In this document: positions 1-7,544 of the stretch, piece by piece
Layout: the number at the start of each line of letters is the position of its first letter
Numbering within the stretch: the first letter of the stretch is position 1
Origin: Gammaproteobacteria bacterium
GTDB lineage: Bacteria; Pseudomonadota; Gammaproteobacteria; Chromatiales; Chromatiaceae
NCBI GenBank assembly: GCA_006227775.1
Contig: SBFV01000086.1
Location: forward strand, 1 to 7,544
DNA length: 7,544 nt
Reading direction: 5' to 3'
Notes under the pieces: generated by a model
Database searches by the model: none
What the model was told of the DNA's origin: nothing
The model's input: the letters and a program-made list of their open reading frames with translations, nothing else
Position numbers and translations under genes: made by a program

Positions 1-841
1 GCGCATAGCCCCCCAAGCCGCCCTGAAATTTGGGGTAGCCGATCGTCACCAGGCAACCCGTCTCCGCGACGAGATCCAGATGGGCGACCCCTTCCGCTTG
101 GGCATAGCCGTTGTGCATCAGCCAGGATTCCCCTTCCAGGGTTGGGGTGGAGTCGGTGTCGAGGGGCTCATGGCCATGGAACAGAATCTGACGTTGCTGG
201 TGCAGGAACTGCAGGGCGGCGAGCGACACGCCGGGGAAGACCGCGCGGGTGGCGAGGGCGGGGTCCGGCCACTCCTTGGACCAGTCCGAGCGCACCATGA
301 CCACCGAGCCGGGGGGAATCCGGCCGTGCTTGGCCTCCCACTGCTCGATGTCCGCCACCCGCAGGTGGTAGCCCGAGTCCCTGGCGACCTGATCGACAAT
401 GGAGATGACCACCAGCGGCCGCACCGCGTAGGTCGGTGGTAACTCGTCGATGGCGGGATATTCCGGCGCCCAGTGCGCCGGTGGATCGAGCTGGGTGCCG
501 AACTGGTCCGTGCTGAGGAGATAGCGCGTCGCCTCGAAACCGTCCTGCTGGTATTGGTAAGGCCTGCCCGTTTCGGGATTGACGGTAGGCCCGAAATTGG
601 CCGGACCAAACCCCTTCCACACCGGGATGGAGGGCGTCAGGGTGTGGGTGAGATCGATGTATTTGGCGTTCTTCAGCGAGTGTTCATAGACCGACCACAA
701 ACCTGGGGCACTCGCCACCGGAGACTCTGGTGATGCCTCCGTTGCCGGCTCGGCGTTGGCTTTGGCAGCATGGATGAGGGTGGCCGGCACCAGCGCGACC
801 ATTGCCGTGGCGGTCAGCCTTCTCAACAGGTTTCTATTCAT
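1..841 (-). CDS. Exported cyclase-family (kynurenine formamidase/isatin hydrolase-like) protein, C-terminus off window
   Basis: The minus strand reads open from an ATG at 841 to the left edge, giving 280 codons with no stop, so the 3' end is missing. A GAGGAGC ribosome site lies about 9 bases before the ATG. Residues 1-30 look like a Sec signal peptide: a basic start (RNLLRR), a hydrophobic stretch, then a likely cleavage after ANA. The mature protein is therefore probably periplasmic. The body matches the cyclase family (PF04199), whose members are metal-dependent hydrolases of amide or lactam-like substrates. It has YIDLTHTLTPSIPVW near residues 61-75, QFGTQLDPPAHW at 113-124, a GSVVMVRSDW strand at 178-187 and a late HGHEPLDTDS at 222-231. 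The family signature is HxGTHxDxPxH. Here both metal-ligand His positions are Gln (Q113, Q117), while D119 and H123 are kept. The family is clear; the substrate is not, and activity could be altered. The neighbouring gene is divergent and gives no functional hint. Confidence 0.85.
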   Translation of the reverse strand, partial: MNRNLLRRLTATAMVALVPATLIHAAKANAEPATEASPESPVASAPGLWSVYEHSLKNAKYIDLTHTLTPSIPVWKGFGPANFGPTVNPETGRPYQYQQDGFEATRYLLSTDQFGTQLDPPAHWAPEYPAIDELPPTYAVRPLVVISIVDQVARDSGYHLRVADIEQWEAKHGRIPPGSVVMVRSDWSKEWPDPALATRAVFPGVSLAALQFLHQQRQILFHGHEPLDTDSTPTLEGESWLMHNGYAQAEGVAHLDLVAETGCLVTIGYPKFQGGLGGYA

Positions 842-885
842 TCGGTTAGCTCCTCGGCTTTAGGCCTTCGCAGACAAACCACAAG

Positions 886-891
886 CTTATA
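886..891 (-). promoter_or_regulatory. Possible -10 box for the cyclase-family gene
   Basis: On the minus strand the bases read TATAAG (in GGTTATAAGCTTG), about 45 bases upstream of the ATG at 841. No good -35 box sits 16-18 bases further upstream, so this is only a weak sigma-70 candidate. Confidence 0.25.
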
Positions 892-953
892 ACCATGCCT
901 CCGGGTGACCTATATCCGTAAGCATCCAGAGGTCGCCGCGGGACAAAGGTCGA

Positions 954-982
954 TCGACGTCGGCACCTTGCTGATCTATTAT
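954..982 (+). promoter_or_regulatory. Possible sigma-70 promoter for the DUF4239 gene
   Basis: TCGACG (954-959, four of six matches to TTGACA) is separated by 17 bases from TATTAT (977-982). Transcription would start near 989 and leave a leader of about 135 bases before the DUF4239 start. The rest of the 842-1124 spacer shows no convincing gene or strong repeat. Confidence 0.35.
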
Positions 983-1124
983 TGTGGCCGCAACTGCCAG
1001 CCGTTTTCTGCAGAAAATTACTTATCGACGCCGCTGGCCTGGGAGGGACTCGCAGACCCCCTGGAGCTCAAGCACTCCGGCTGCTCGGACGACTAACGAC
1101 CTTAGTATTCATCGAGGATCCGTC

Positions 1125-1904
1125 ATGGATATGATCCTGCTCGCCGCGCTTGTTGCGCTTGGCCTCCTCTTCGGCATATTGGTTTTGCTGGAAGTCGGAC
1201 GCCGGCTCGGCGAGCGCCGCATCGCGGAAGACCCGGAGGGCGCACGCTCCGGCATCGGCGCCGTCGAGGGCGCCATCTTTGGCCTCGTCGGGCTCCTGAT
1301 CGCTTTCACCTTTTCCGGTGCCGCCAGCCGATTCGATGAGCGTCGCGACCTTGTGGTGCAAGAGAGCAACGCCATCGGGACCGCCTATCTGCGCTTGGAT
1401 CTGCTCCCCGAAGGTGTGCAGCCCGCCATGCGGGATCTGTTTCGGCGCTATCTCGACACGCGCATCGAAGCCTATCGCCGGCTGCCGGATATCAATGCCG
1501 CCAAGGCAAAGCTCCAGGAATCCATTCGTCTGCAGAACGAGATCTGGCACCGGGTGCTCGCCAGTGGAATAAGCGAAGGCGCCGCGCCCGACGCCATCAA
1601 GCTGCTTGTTCCAGCCCTCAACGAGATGTTTGATATCACGACGACCCGCACCGCGGCGACAGCCATGCATCCGCCCGTGGTCATCTATCTGATGTTGGTC
1701 ATTCTGGTCCTGGCAGCGGCGCTCATGGCGGGGTACGGGATGGCTGGTGCCAAGAAACGTTCCTCGATGCATATGCTCGGCTTCGCCATCGTGATGTCAC
1801 TAGCCGTCTACATCATCATCGACATGGAGTATCCTCGATTGGGACTGATCCGCGTCGATGCCTTCGACCAAACGCTCGTGAAACTCGGGTCTGAAATGGG
1901 GTGA
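1125..1904 (+). CDS. DUF4239 (bestrophin-like) integral membrane protein
   Basis: This 259-residue protein has the layout of DUF4239, described as bestrophin-like. Two N-terminal membrane helices (about residues 3-23 and 47-67) are followed by a long soluble, mostly helical segment (about 70-182), then two C-terminal helices (about 184-206 and 216-234) and a short tail. Conserved-looking family features are the GAxxGLxGLLIAFTFSGA helix, the FDERRDLVVQESNAIGTAYLR stretch just after it (about 70-90), and MEYPRLGLIRVD near 234-245. I chose the ATG at 1125 because GAGG lies about 10 bases upstream and the first helix starts there. The frame is open further upstream to 984, but those extra residues look unlike a protein N-terminus. 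The family has no firmly established function; a relationship to bestrophin channels is suggested by name only. It stands alone, divergent from the cyclase-family gene. Confidence 0.85.
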   Translation: MDMILLAALVALGLLFGILVLLEVGRRLGERRIAEDPEGARSGIGAVEGAIFGLVGLLIAFTFSGAASRFDERRDLVVQESNAIGTAYLRLDLLPEGVQPAMRDLFRRYLDTRIEAYRRLPDINAAKAKLQESIRLQNEIWHRVLASGISEGAAPDAIKLLVPALNEMFDITTTRTAATAMHPPVVIYLMLVILVLAAALMAGYGMAGAKKRSSMHMLGFAIVMSLAVYIIIDMEYPRLGLIRVDAFDQTLVKLGSEMG

Positions 1905-2100
1905 CCGGCGAATGCCATCACGATCTTCAGGTCAGGGAAAATCGCCATCCGTGATAGATGCGATCGAACGGATTTGCGCCGAGTTGCTGGCCGACGCCCG
2001 ACCGCCACCAAATCAGGAGTTGATTAGCCTGGACGCGGCACGATAGAAGTTGGCGTCCGGGGTGGTAGTGGTGAGGCTTGCGCTGACCAGCGGCGGAGGC

Positions 2101-2278
2101 ATGGACAGGGAAGTTTACTTGGCCATGCTGCGCCACGGCTTCAAGCACCTCAATGCCTGTTTCGATCTCTGCCAGTTCAAGCCGTCCAGCGCATAAACCC
2201 CGAGACCCAGGCCCACTACGACCAGGTACGGGTGCGGGTGAGCGCCAGGTCCACTACTATGGAATGTCCCACCAGAAT
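2101..2278 (+). pseudogene. Decayed fragment of a type I restriction R subunit (hsdR-like)
   Basis: Three short peptides in three successive plus frames join into something that resembles the N-terminal region of HsdR, the ATP-dependent translocase/nuclease subunit of type I restriction systems. Frame one (2101-2196) has MDREVYLAML and then HGFKHLNACFDLCQFKP before a TAA stop. A second frame picks up as INPETQAHYDQVRVRV from 2193. A third continues RQVHYYGMSHQN (2243-2278). In intact HsdR proteins a run like FKP..GxNPE...YxxNRxxVxRQxxYS precedes the nuclease domain, in the same order as here. Each frame change fits a one-base deletion. No helicase motifs or hsdM/hsdS follow, so this is a remnant about 60 codons long. 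The match rests on remembered family patterns, not an alignment. Confidence 0.5.
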
Positions 2279-2592
2279 CTGCCGATCCAGGGGCAGCCGA
2301 ATCACCTGGGCGTCCACTTGATCGTTGGGATCGTTGACCAGGCCGTCATGGGTCACGGCCAGGATTGCCGCGTTGCACAGCCAGCAGTGGGGCATTAGGG
2401 GGAGTGAAGGAGAGGCTGAGGGTAGTCAGTTAAAGCGGCATCTGGTCAGGGTGCGCTTGCCGGTGGTGATCGGATTATCGGCGAGGGCGGTTTGACGCGG
2501 TTCCCTGGGCGTGATGGTTACCACCCCCGTTATGGGTCGGGATGACTCAAGGGCTGCCATGAAATCAGCGAGGAGCGTTCATGCGTAGGCCA

Positions 2593-2625
2593 TTGCTCCA
2601 ATCCGGGTGAAGGGGGCGGTAGAAT
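2593..2625 (+). promoter_or_regulatory. Probable hisG promoter
   Basis: TAGAAT (2620-2625) is a good -10 box within GGTAGAATGGCG. The best -35 resemblance, TTGCTC at 2593-2598, is 21 bases away, which is too long for a normal sigma-70 spacer, so the -35 is uncertain. Transcription near 2632 would leave a pyrimidine-rich leader of about 42 bases. No attenuator-style His-codon leader peptide is visible. Confidence 0.35.
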
Positions 2626-2673
2626 GGCGCACCCTGTTTTCCTTCCCACTCACCAACCGCGCACCCTTTCACC

Positions 2674-3552
2674 ATGACCCAGCTCCGCCTCGGCCTGCCC
2701 AAGGGCAGCCTCGAACAATCCACCCTGGCCCTCTTCGAGCAGGCGGGCTGGAAGATCAGCCCCAACTATCGCAACTATTACCCGGAGGTGGACGACCCCG
2801 AGTTGTCCTGCGTCCTGGTGCGTGCGCAGGAGATGGCACCCTATGTCGCCAACGGCACCCTGGACCTGGGCCTGACCGGCCTGGACTGGATTCTGGAGAC
2901 CGAGACCCAGAAGCAGGTCGAGGAGATCTGCACCCTGACTTATTCCAAAAGCTCGGAGCAGCCCAGCCGCTGGGTGCTGGTGGTGCCCAAGGACTCCCCG
3001 ATCACCGGCCTCGCCGATCTCCAGGGCAAGAAGATCGCCACCGAGCTGGTGGGCTTCACCCAGCGCTATCTGGCGGAGCGCGGCATCCAGGCCAGCGTCG
3101 AATTTTCCTGGGGGGCCACCGAGGCCAAGGTGGTGGAGGGCCTGGTGGACGCGGTGGTGGAGATCACCGAGACCGGCAGCACCATCCGCGCCCATGGTCT
3201 GCGCATCGTCGAGGACCTGCTGGTCACCGAGACCCGCCTGATTGCCAATCCACTGGCCCGCCAGGACCCCTGGAAGCGCGCCAAGATCGATCAGATTGCC
3301 CTCATGCTCCAGGCCGCCCTCGCCGCGCGGCACAAGGTGGCCATCAAGCTCAATGTCCGCGACCGGGATCTGGACGGTATCGTCGGCTTGCTACCCAGCC
3401 TGCATGCCCCGACCGTCAGTCACCTCTACGACCGCGAATGGCTGGCGGTGGAGACGGTGGTGGATGCCCGGCTGGTCCGGGACCTGGTCCCGCGTCTGCG
3501 CCTGGCCGGCGCGGAAGGCATACTGGAGTACGAACTGCGCAAGATGGTCTAA
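2674..3552 (+). CDS. hisG: ATP phosphoribosyltransferase, long form (HisG)
   Basis: HisG catalyses the first and committed step of histidine synthesis in the cytoplasm: ATP plus PRPP gives phosphoribosyl-ATP and pyrophosphate (EC 2.4.2.17). The 292 residues fit the long form. The two catalytic lobes run to about residue 210, starting with LRLGLPKGSL (4-13) and including LVRAQEMAPYV (48-58), LDLGLTGLDW (63-72) and the PRPP-binding region EITETGSTI (163-171). A C-terminal domain (about 212-292) follows; in this form it carries histidine feedback inhibition, so no HisZ partner should be needed. The N-terminal style (LPKGSLEQSTLALFEQAGW, YYPEVDDPE) is closer to the long HisG of deltaproteobacteria than to E. 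coli HisG, in my reading. The ATG at 2674 gives a family-like N-terminus, yet no Shine-Dalgarno sequence precedes it. No other his gene is adjacent; the next gene is convergent. Confidence 0.95.
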   Translation: MTQLRLGLPKGSLEQSTLALFEQAGWKISPNYRNYYPEVDDPELSCVLVRAQEMAPYVANGTLDLGLTGLDWILETETQKQVEEICTLTYSKSSEQPSRWVLVVPKDSPITGLADLQGKKIATELVGFTQRYLAERGIQASVEFSWGATEAKVVEGLVDAVVEITETGSTIRAHGLRIVEDLLVTETRLIANPLARQDPWKRAKIDQIALMLQAALAARHKVAIKLNVRDRDLDGIVGLLPSLHAPTVSHLYDREWLAVETVVDARLVRDLVPRLRLAGAEGILEYELRKMV

Positions 3553-3553
3553 A

Positions 3554-3588
3554 CGCCGGTACCCCTCCAGCACCAAGGGGTACTGGCG
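3554..3588. terminator. Hairpin between hisG and the convergent phosphatase gene
   Basis: CGCCGGTACCCCT (3554-3566) pairs with AGGGGTACTGGCG (3576-3588) through 13 pairs, one of them G-T, around a 9-base loop. It begins two bases after the hisG stop. There is no T-run on either side, so it may act as an RNA 3'-end stabiliser or a weak two-way terminator rather than a classical intrinsic terminator. Confidence 0.55.
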
Positions 3589-3647
3589 CTCCTTACGGAC
3601 TTCGGCTTCGACCGGGTGAGTCGCTTGAGTTCAGGTCTGACTGGCGT

Positions 3648-4289
3648 TCAGCCGACGACCTCGTCCAGGGCTTGCTCCAGGTGGCGTAGATCGCCCCAGG
3701 ACAGGAGGTGCCAGCGATCATGGCGGTATTCCAGCCAGTTGAGGGCGGCGTTCGGCACCAGGAAATCGCGCGGGGCGGAGATGTCGCGGCCAGTGGCGGC
3801 ACGGTAAACAATGTCCAGGACGCCTCCATGGGTGAACACCAGCAGGGTGCCACCCAAATGCCGCCCCGCCAGGGTGGCGAGGCCGCTGGTGACGCGAGCG
3901 GCGAATTCCCGCAGGCTCTCGCCGGTATCGTAGTCCCAGTCCAGGCTGCGGGCGCCATGGTGGTGATGGACCTCCGGGTGGCGGGCCAGGGCCTCCTCAC
4001 CCGTGAGACCCTGGTAAATACCGAAATGGCGCTCCCGCAGGCAGGCGAGGGGTTGAACCACGGGCAGCCCCAAGTCCTGGGTTGCCAGGGTGGCGGTGCG
4101 TAGGGCACGGACCAGATCCGAGGCGTAAACGGCGGAAAATTGCCGACCGGCCAGGCCAGGTCGCAAGGCCCGGGCCTGGGTCTCCCCAGCGGCGTTGAGG
4201 TCGATGTCGGCGTGGCCCTGGATGCGCCGCTCGGCATTCCAGTCAGTCTCGCCGTGGCGGACCAGGCAGAATCGGGTCACCCCGGCCAT
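3648..4289 (-). CDS. Histidine phosphatase family protein (phosphoglycerate mutase-like)
   Basis: A 213-residue member of the histidine phosphatase superfamily (branch 1), which uses a phospho-histidine intermediate to remove or transfer phosphate. Visible active-site parts are the LVRHGETDWN motif (residues 9-18, with R11 and nucleophile H12), R61 in SDLVRALRTA, the acid E86 in LRERHFG, and the second histidine H154 in VFTHGG. The length is usual for the branch. I place the start at the ATG at 4289 because AGGAAG lies eight bases upstream and the first beta strand (VTRFCLVRHG) follows at once. In-frame starts at 4319 (ATG) and 4349 (TTG) have no ribosome site, and the latter falls in the upstream hairpin. 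The substrate cannot be told from sequence: members include cofactor-dependent mutases, CobC-like and broad phosphatases. The gene converges on hisG with a 95-base gap and lies downstream of the RRM gene, separated by a terminator-like hairpin. No promoter is obvious. Confidence 0.9.
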   Translation of the reverse strand: MAGVTRFCLVRHGETDWNAERRIQGHADIDLNAAGETQARALRPGLAGRQFSAVYASDLVRALRTATLATQDLGLPVVQPLACLRERHFGIYQGLTGEEALARHPEVHHHHGARSLDWDYDTGESLREFAARVTSGLATLAGRHLGGTLLVFTHGGVLDIVYRAATGRDISAPRDFLVPNAALNWLEYRHDRWHLLSWGDLRHLEQALDEVVG

Positions 4290-4348
4290 GGAAAGCGCTT
4301 CCTGCGTAAGATCTGGCATGAAGCAGGTGTGGTTGGCGGCTACAAACA

Positions 4349-4374
4349 ATAAATCCTGCCGAGGCAGGATTTAT
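4349..4374 (-). terminator. Intrinsic terminator downstream of the RRM gene
   Basis: ATAAATCCTGCC (4349-4360) and GGCAGGATTTAT (4363-4374) form a perfect 12-base inverted repeat around GA. On the minus strand the stem ends in GGATTTATTGTTT, a T-rich tail, so it would terminate transcription leaving the RRM gene before the phosphatase start at 4289. The A/T outer pairs also allow weak action on the other strand. Confidence 0.65.
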
Positions 4375-4402
4375 CTCGATCTGGCGCTTTCGGCGGCGGG
4401 TA

Positions 4403-4441
4403 ACCCGGTGAAGCCGGGTCCCGGCGCCCGGCGGGCGCCGG
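4403..4441. repeat. Two tandem GC hairpins just 3' of the RRM gene
   Basis: CCGGCGCCC (4421-4429) and GGGCGCCGG (4433-4441) form a perfect 9-base stem with a 3-base loop. ACCCGG (4403-4408) and CCGGGT (4414-4419) form a second, shorter stem. The first begins five bases past the RRM stop. Neither has a T-run. They probably add structure to the 3' end of the RRM mRNA, ahead of the stronger terminator at 4349-4374. Confidence 0.55.
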
Positions 4442-4445
4442 AGGA

Positions 4446-4730
4446 TCAGTAGCGGCGACCGCCGCCACCGCCGTGGGAGGGCCGGTCGGTACGAGGTCTG
4501 GCCTGATTGACGGTGATATTCCGTCCCTTCATGGCGCTGCCGTTGAGGCCCTTGATCGCGGCGTCAGCCTGGGCGTTGTTGGCCATTTCGACGAAGCCAA
4601 AGCCCTTGGACTGGCCGGTGAACTTGTCGCTGATCAACTGGACGCTGTCAACCTGGCCATACTGGGAGAAGGTCTCGCGCAGATCGGCATCGGTGGCGGT
4701 GTAGGGAAGGTTGCCGACGTAGATATTCAT
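4446..4730 (-). CDS. Small RRM RNA-binding protein with Gly-rich tail
   Basis: A 94-residue single-domain RNA-recognition-motif protein. RNP2 is IYVGNLPY (residues 3-10) and RNP1 is KGFGFVEM (42-49), with the aromatic residues that stack on RNA bases in place. The fold runs to about residue 78 (ITVNQARPR). A short tail, HGGGGGRRY, ends the protein, resembling the glycine-rich tails of cyanobacterial Rbp proteins and their proteobacterial relatives, several of which are cold-inducible. The ATG at 4730 gives MNIYVGNLPY, the usual family start, with a weak GTGAG ribosome site about 8 bases upstream. The frame stays open upstream to 4805, but the extra residues do not look like family sequence. 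It is divergent from the DUF3175 gene and followed by three hairpins. It probably binds single-stranded RNA in the cytoplasm; targets are unknown. Confidence 0.92.
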   Translation of the reverse strand: MNIYVGNLPYTATDADLRETFSQYGQVDSVQLISDKFTGQSKGFGFVEMANNAQADAAIKGLNGSAMKGRNITVNQARPRTDRPSHGGGGGRRY

Positions 4731-4815
4731 ATTTGTCTCACTGGAAAAATCGTGCATTGGAAAAAAAGAGACACTATCGAGAAACACCAAGCACGAAGAT
4801 TCCATCGACAGCGGA

Positions 4816-4833
4816 ATACCGTTGGGACGGTAT
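4816..4833. repeat. Perfect inverted repeat upstream of the RRM gene
   Basis: ATACCGT (4816-4822) and ACGGTAT (4827-4833) form a 7-base stem with a 4-base loop, about 86-103 bases upstream of the RRM start. It would be a hairpin in a long RRM leader, or an operator if transcription starts nearer the gene. The sequence alone does not decide. Confidence 0.4.
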
Positions 4834-4902
4834 GGGAGAAGGGCGGCTAATTGGTTGTCGCGTGAATCGATTGATTCTGCTTAAAATTTATGCCGCCTGC
4901 GA

Positions 4903-4918
4903 CCGATCGGGCGATCGG
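4903..4918. promoter_or_regulatory. Palindromic candidate operator in the RRM/DUF3175 divergent region
   Basis: CCGATCG (4903-4909) and CGATCGG (4912-4918) form a perfect 7-base inverted repeat with a 2-base centre, in the middle of the 285-base spacer between the two divergent genes. The size and symmetry suit a dimeric repressor or activator. An AT-rich stretch (TTAAAATTTA, 4881-4890) lies beside it and could hold a minus-strand -10 box. No promoter on either strand matches consensus well. Confidence 0.35.
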
Positions 4919-5015
4919 ACCATACACCTGGGCGACACATTAACAGGTTAGGGGCTGAAAAGTAAGCGTTGCCGGAAAATAATTGTACCCATGGTAACTC
5001 GCGCGAGGGAACATC

Positions 5016-5315
5016 ATGAACACTGACCGCTCTCGTTGGTCCCGGGCGGTAACCGAGACCAGCGATGCTCTGGACCTGGAGCGGGGCCTATTCACCTGGC
5101 AAGACCCGGCGGCCATCGCCCGCTCTTTGCGCGACTCCGCCGAACGGAGCGAACGGCGCAAGGCCGCGCCTTTCCGCTCGGCCATGTCCATGCTGAATTT
5201 CTACCTCAACCGCGCCGGAGCCAAGCTCGACCCCGAACAGCGCCGGCGCCTGGAAGCGGCCAAGGATGAACTGCGGGCCCTCTATGGCCGGCCGCGGCGG
5301 GGGGGGCCGACCTGA
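5016..5315 (+). CDS. DUF3175 family protein
   Basis: This 99-residue protein matches DUF3175 (PF11373) over nearly its whole length. It has WSRAVTETSDALDLE (about residues 8-22), LFTWQDPAAIARSLRDSAE (about 25-43) and a PFRSAMSMLNFYLNRAG core (about 52-68), then a predicted helix ending KDELRALYGR. It is soluble, rich in Arg and Ala, has no Cys, and shows no known catalytic motif. The family has no established function; its small size and basic character would allow nucleic-acid or protein binding, which is speculation. GAGGGA six bases before the ATG supports the start. The last codons run through a G-heptamer region (PRRGGPT), so the exact C-terminus depends on that run being read correctly. 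The divergent neighbour is the RRM gene, and a long gap with a hairpin separates it from acsA. Confidence 0.85.
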   Translation: MNTDRSRWSRAVTETSDALDLERGLFTWQDPAAIARSLRDSAERSERRKAAPFRSAMSMLNFYLNRAGAKLDPEQRRRLEAAKDELRALYGRPRRGGPT

Positions 5316-5325
5316 CCTGACCTGT

Positions 5326-5383
5326 CTTGGCGCTGCTTGGGGCGCAGAGCGGATGGCATCCCTCAGTCTGCGCCCATGCCAAG
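5326..5383. repeat. Nested long hairpin between the DUF3175 gene and acsA
   Basis: Outer arms CTTGGC (5326-5331) and GCCAAG (5378-5383) enclose perfect 9-base arms GGGCGCAGA (5340-5348) and TCTGCGCCC (5367-5375). Inside these, GGAT (5351-5354) can pair with ATCC (5358-5361). No T-run follows on the plus strand. It lies 10 bases after the DUF3175 stop and 126 bases before the acsA start. It could be a terminator or 3' stabiliser for the first gene, or leader structure for the second. Confidence 0.5.
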
Positions 5384-5509
5384 CGATGCGGACATGGACA
5401 TCCCCGCCCGGCTGGCCTAGGCTGAAGTATCGAGAATACCCGGCAAAGGGTACCTGGCGGTGTTTCCTCATTACCATGGGCTGCTCCAACCCGAGGGAGG
5501 GACCAAGGC

Positions 5510-7491
<1,982 letters not shown>

Positions 7492-7495
<4 letters not shown>

Positions 7496-7544
7496 ACGAT
7501 CGGAGTGATAGCAAGCTGCACCTCAATCGCGACCACGCCCTGCA
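7492..7544 (+). CDS. Start of a gene coupled to acsA (truncated by window)
   Basis: An ATG at 7492 overlaps the acsA stop as ATGA and opens a frame of 17 codons (MNDRSDSKLHLNRDHAL) to the window edge. GAGAGCGACGAG just upstream supplies a weak ribosome site. The overlap points to translational coupling and one transcript with acsA. Too little is visible to name the product; the start is polar and has no signal peptide. Confidence 0.55.

Larger units (their letters stand above)
1905..2673. other. Low-coding stretch with gene debris and short unassigned ORFs
   Basis: No intact gene of normal size is visible here. Besides the hsdR-like relic (separate entry) there are three short ORFs I cannot name. 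One is plus-strand 1912-2046 (44 aa, ATG eight bases after the DUF4239 stop, containing VIDAIERICAELLAD). One is minus-strand 2216-2395 (59 aa, beginning MPHCWLCNAAILAV). One is minus-strand 2426-2560 (44 aa, beginning MAALESSRPITGVV). None has a good ribosome site. Stop codons are frequent and third-position bias is weaker than in the flanking genes, as expected of decaying or non-coding DNA. The last 80 bases serve as the hisG leader. Confidence 0.5.

Noticed and set aside
80..620. Overlapping frames on both strands in the left region
   Set aside because: The true gene is the minus frame from 841 running off the edge, which has a signal peptide and family motifs; the others are its shadows.
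905..1096. 63-codon plus-strand ORF in the divergent spacer
   Set aside because: No ribosome site or recognisable features, and it overlaps the likely promoter of the DUF4239 gene.
984..1124. Upstream extension of the DUF4239 gene
   Set aside because: The 47 added residues are polar and irregular; the ATG at 1125 has a ribosome site and starts directly at a membrane helix.
2650..3333. 227-codon minus-strand frame over hisG
   Set aside because: Antisense shadow of a clearly coding gene.
2607..3689. 360-codon plus-strand frame overlapping hisG
   Set aside because: Out-of-frame reading of hisG; the product is Pro/Arg/Gly-rich and low in complexity.
4731..4805. N-terminal extension of the RRM protein
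   Set aside because: The extra 25 residues are unlike the family, and MNIYVGNLPY is the normal start.
5309..5323. ACCTG triplicate after the DUF3175 coding end
   Set aside because: Only three 5-base units that include the stop codon; probably chance or minor slippage.

Overview
This window is GC-rich, roughly 60-65% G+C, with strongly G/C-biased third codon positions in the best-conserved genes. It reads as ordinary bacterial chromosome. The gene content and style (a periplasmic cyclase-family enzyme, a DUF4239 membrane protein, a histidine phosphatase, a small Gly-tailed RRM protein, DUF3175, an AcsA-type acetate-CoA ligase) suggest a proteobacterium. My best guess is a gammaproteobacterium near the purple sulfur bacteria (Chromatiales). 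That placement is inference from protein style, since the window holds no rRNA or tRNA.

Layout, left to right. (1) 1-841, minus strand: the N-terminal 280 residues of an exported cyclase-family hydrolase, cut by the left edge. (2) A 283-bp divergent spacer. (3) 1125-1904, plus: a four-helix DUF4239 membrane protein. (4) 1905-2673: a low-coding stretch with a decayed hsdR-like fragment (type I restriction subunit) spread over three frames, plus a few unassigned short ORFs. (5) 2674-3552, plus: a long-form hisG standing alone, ending in a hairpin. (6) 3648-4289, minus: a histidine phosphatase, convergent with hisG. (7) 4349-4441: three inverted repeats, the distal one a terminator-like hairpin. 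(8) 4446-4730, minus: a 94-residue RRM RNA-binding protein. (9) A 285-bp divergent spacer with two perfect inverted repeats. (10) 5016-5315, plus: a DUF3175 protein. (11) A 194-bp gap containing a large nested hairpin. (12) 5510-7495, plus: an AcsA-type acetate-CoA ligase with two unusual low-complexity insertions. (13) 7492-7544, plus: the first 17 codons of a gene that overlaps acsA by ATGA.

The genes do not form one pathway. hisG catalyses the first step of histidine synthesis but has no other his gene beside it. acsA and its truncated downstream partner are probably co-transcribed. The RRM and DUF3175 genes are divergent and share a control region. I found no defence island, CRISPR array, intact mobile element or clear new multi-gene system.

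The points most worth a second look are: the loss of two canonical metal-ligand histidines in the cyclase-family enzyme; the repeat-built and Ala/Pro-rich insertions in the acetate-CoA ligase; the nested hairpin upstream of acsA; the inverted repeats around the RRM gene; and the hsdR relic.
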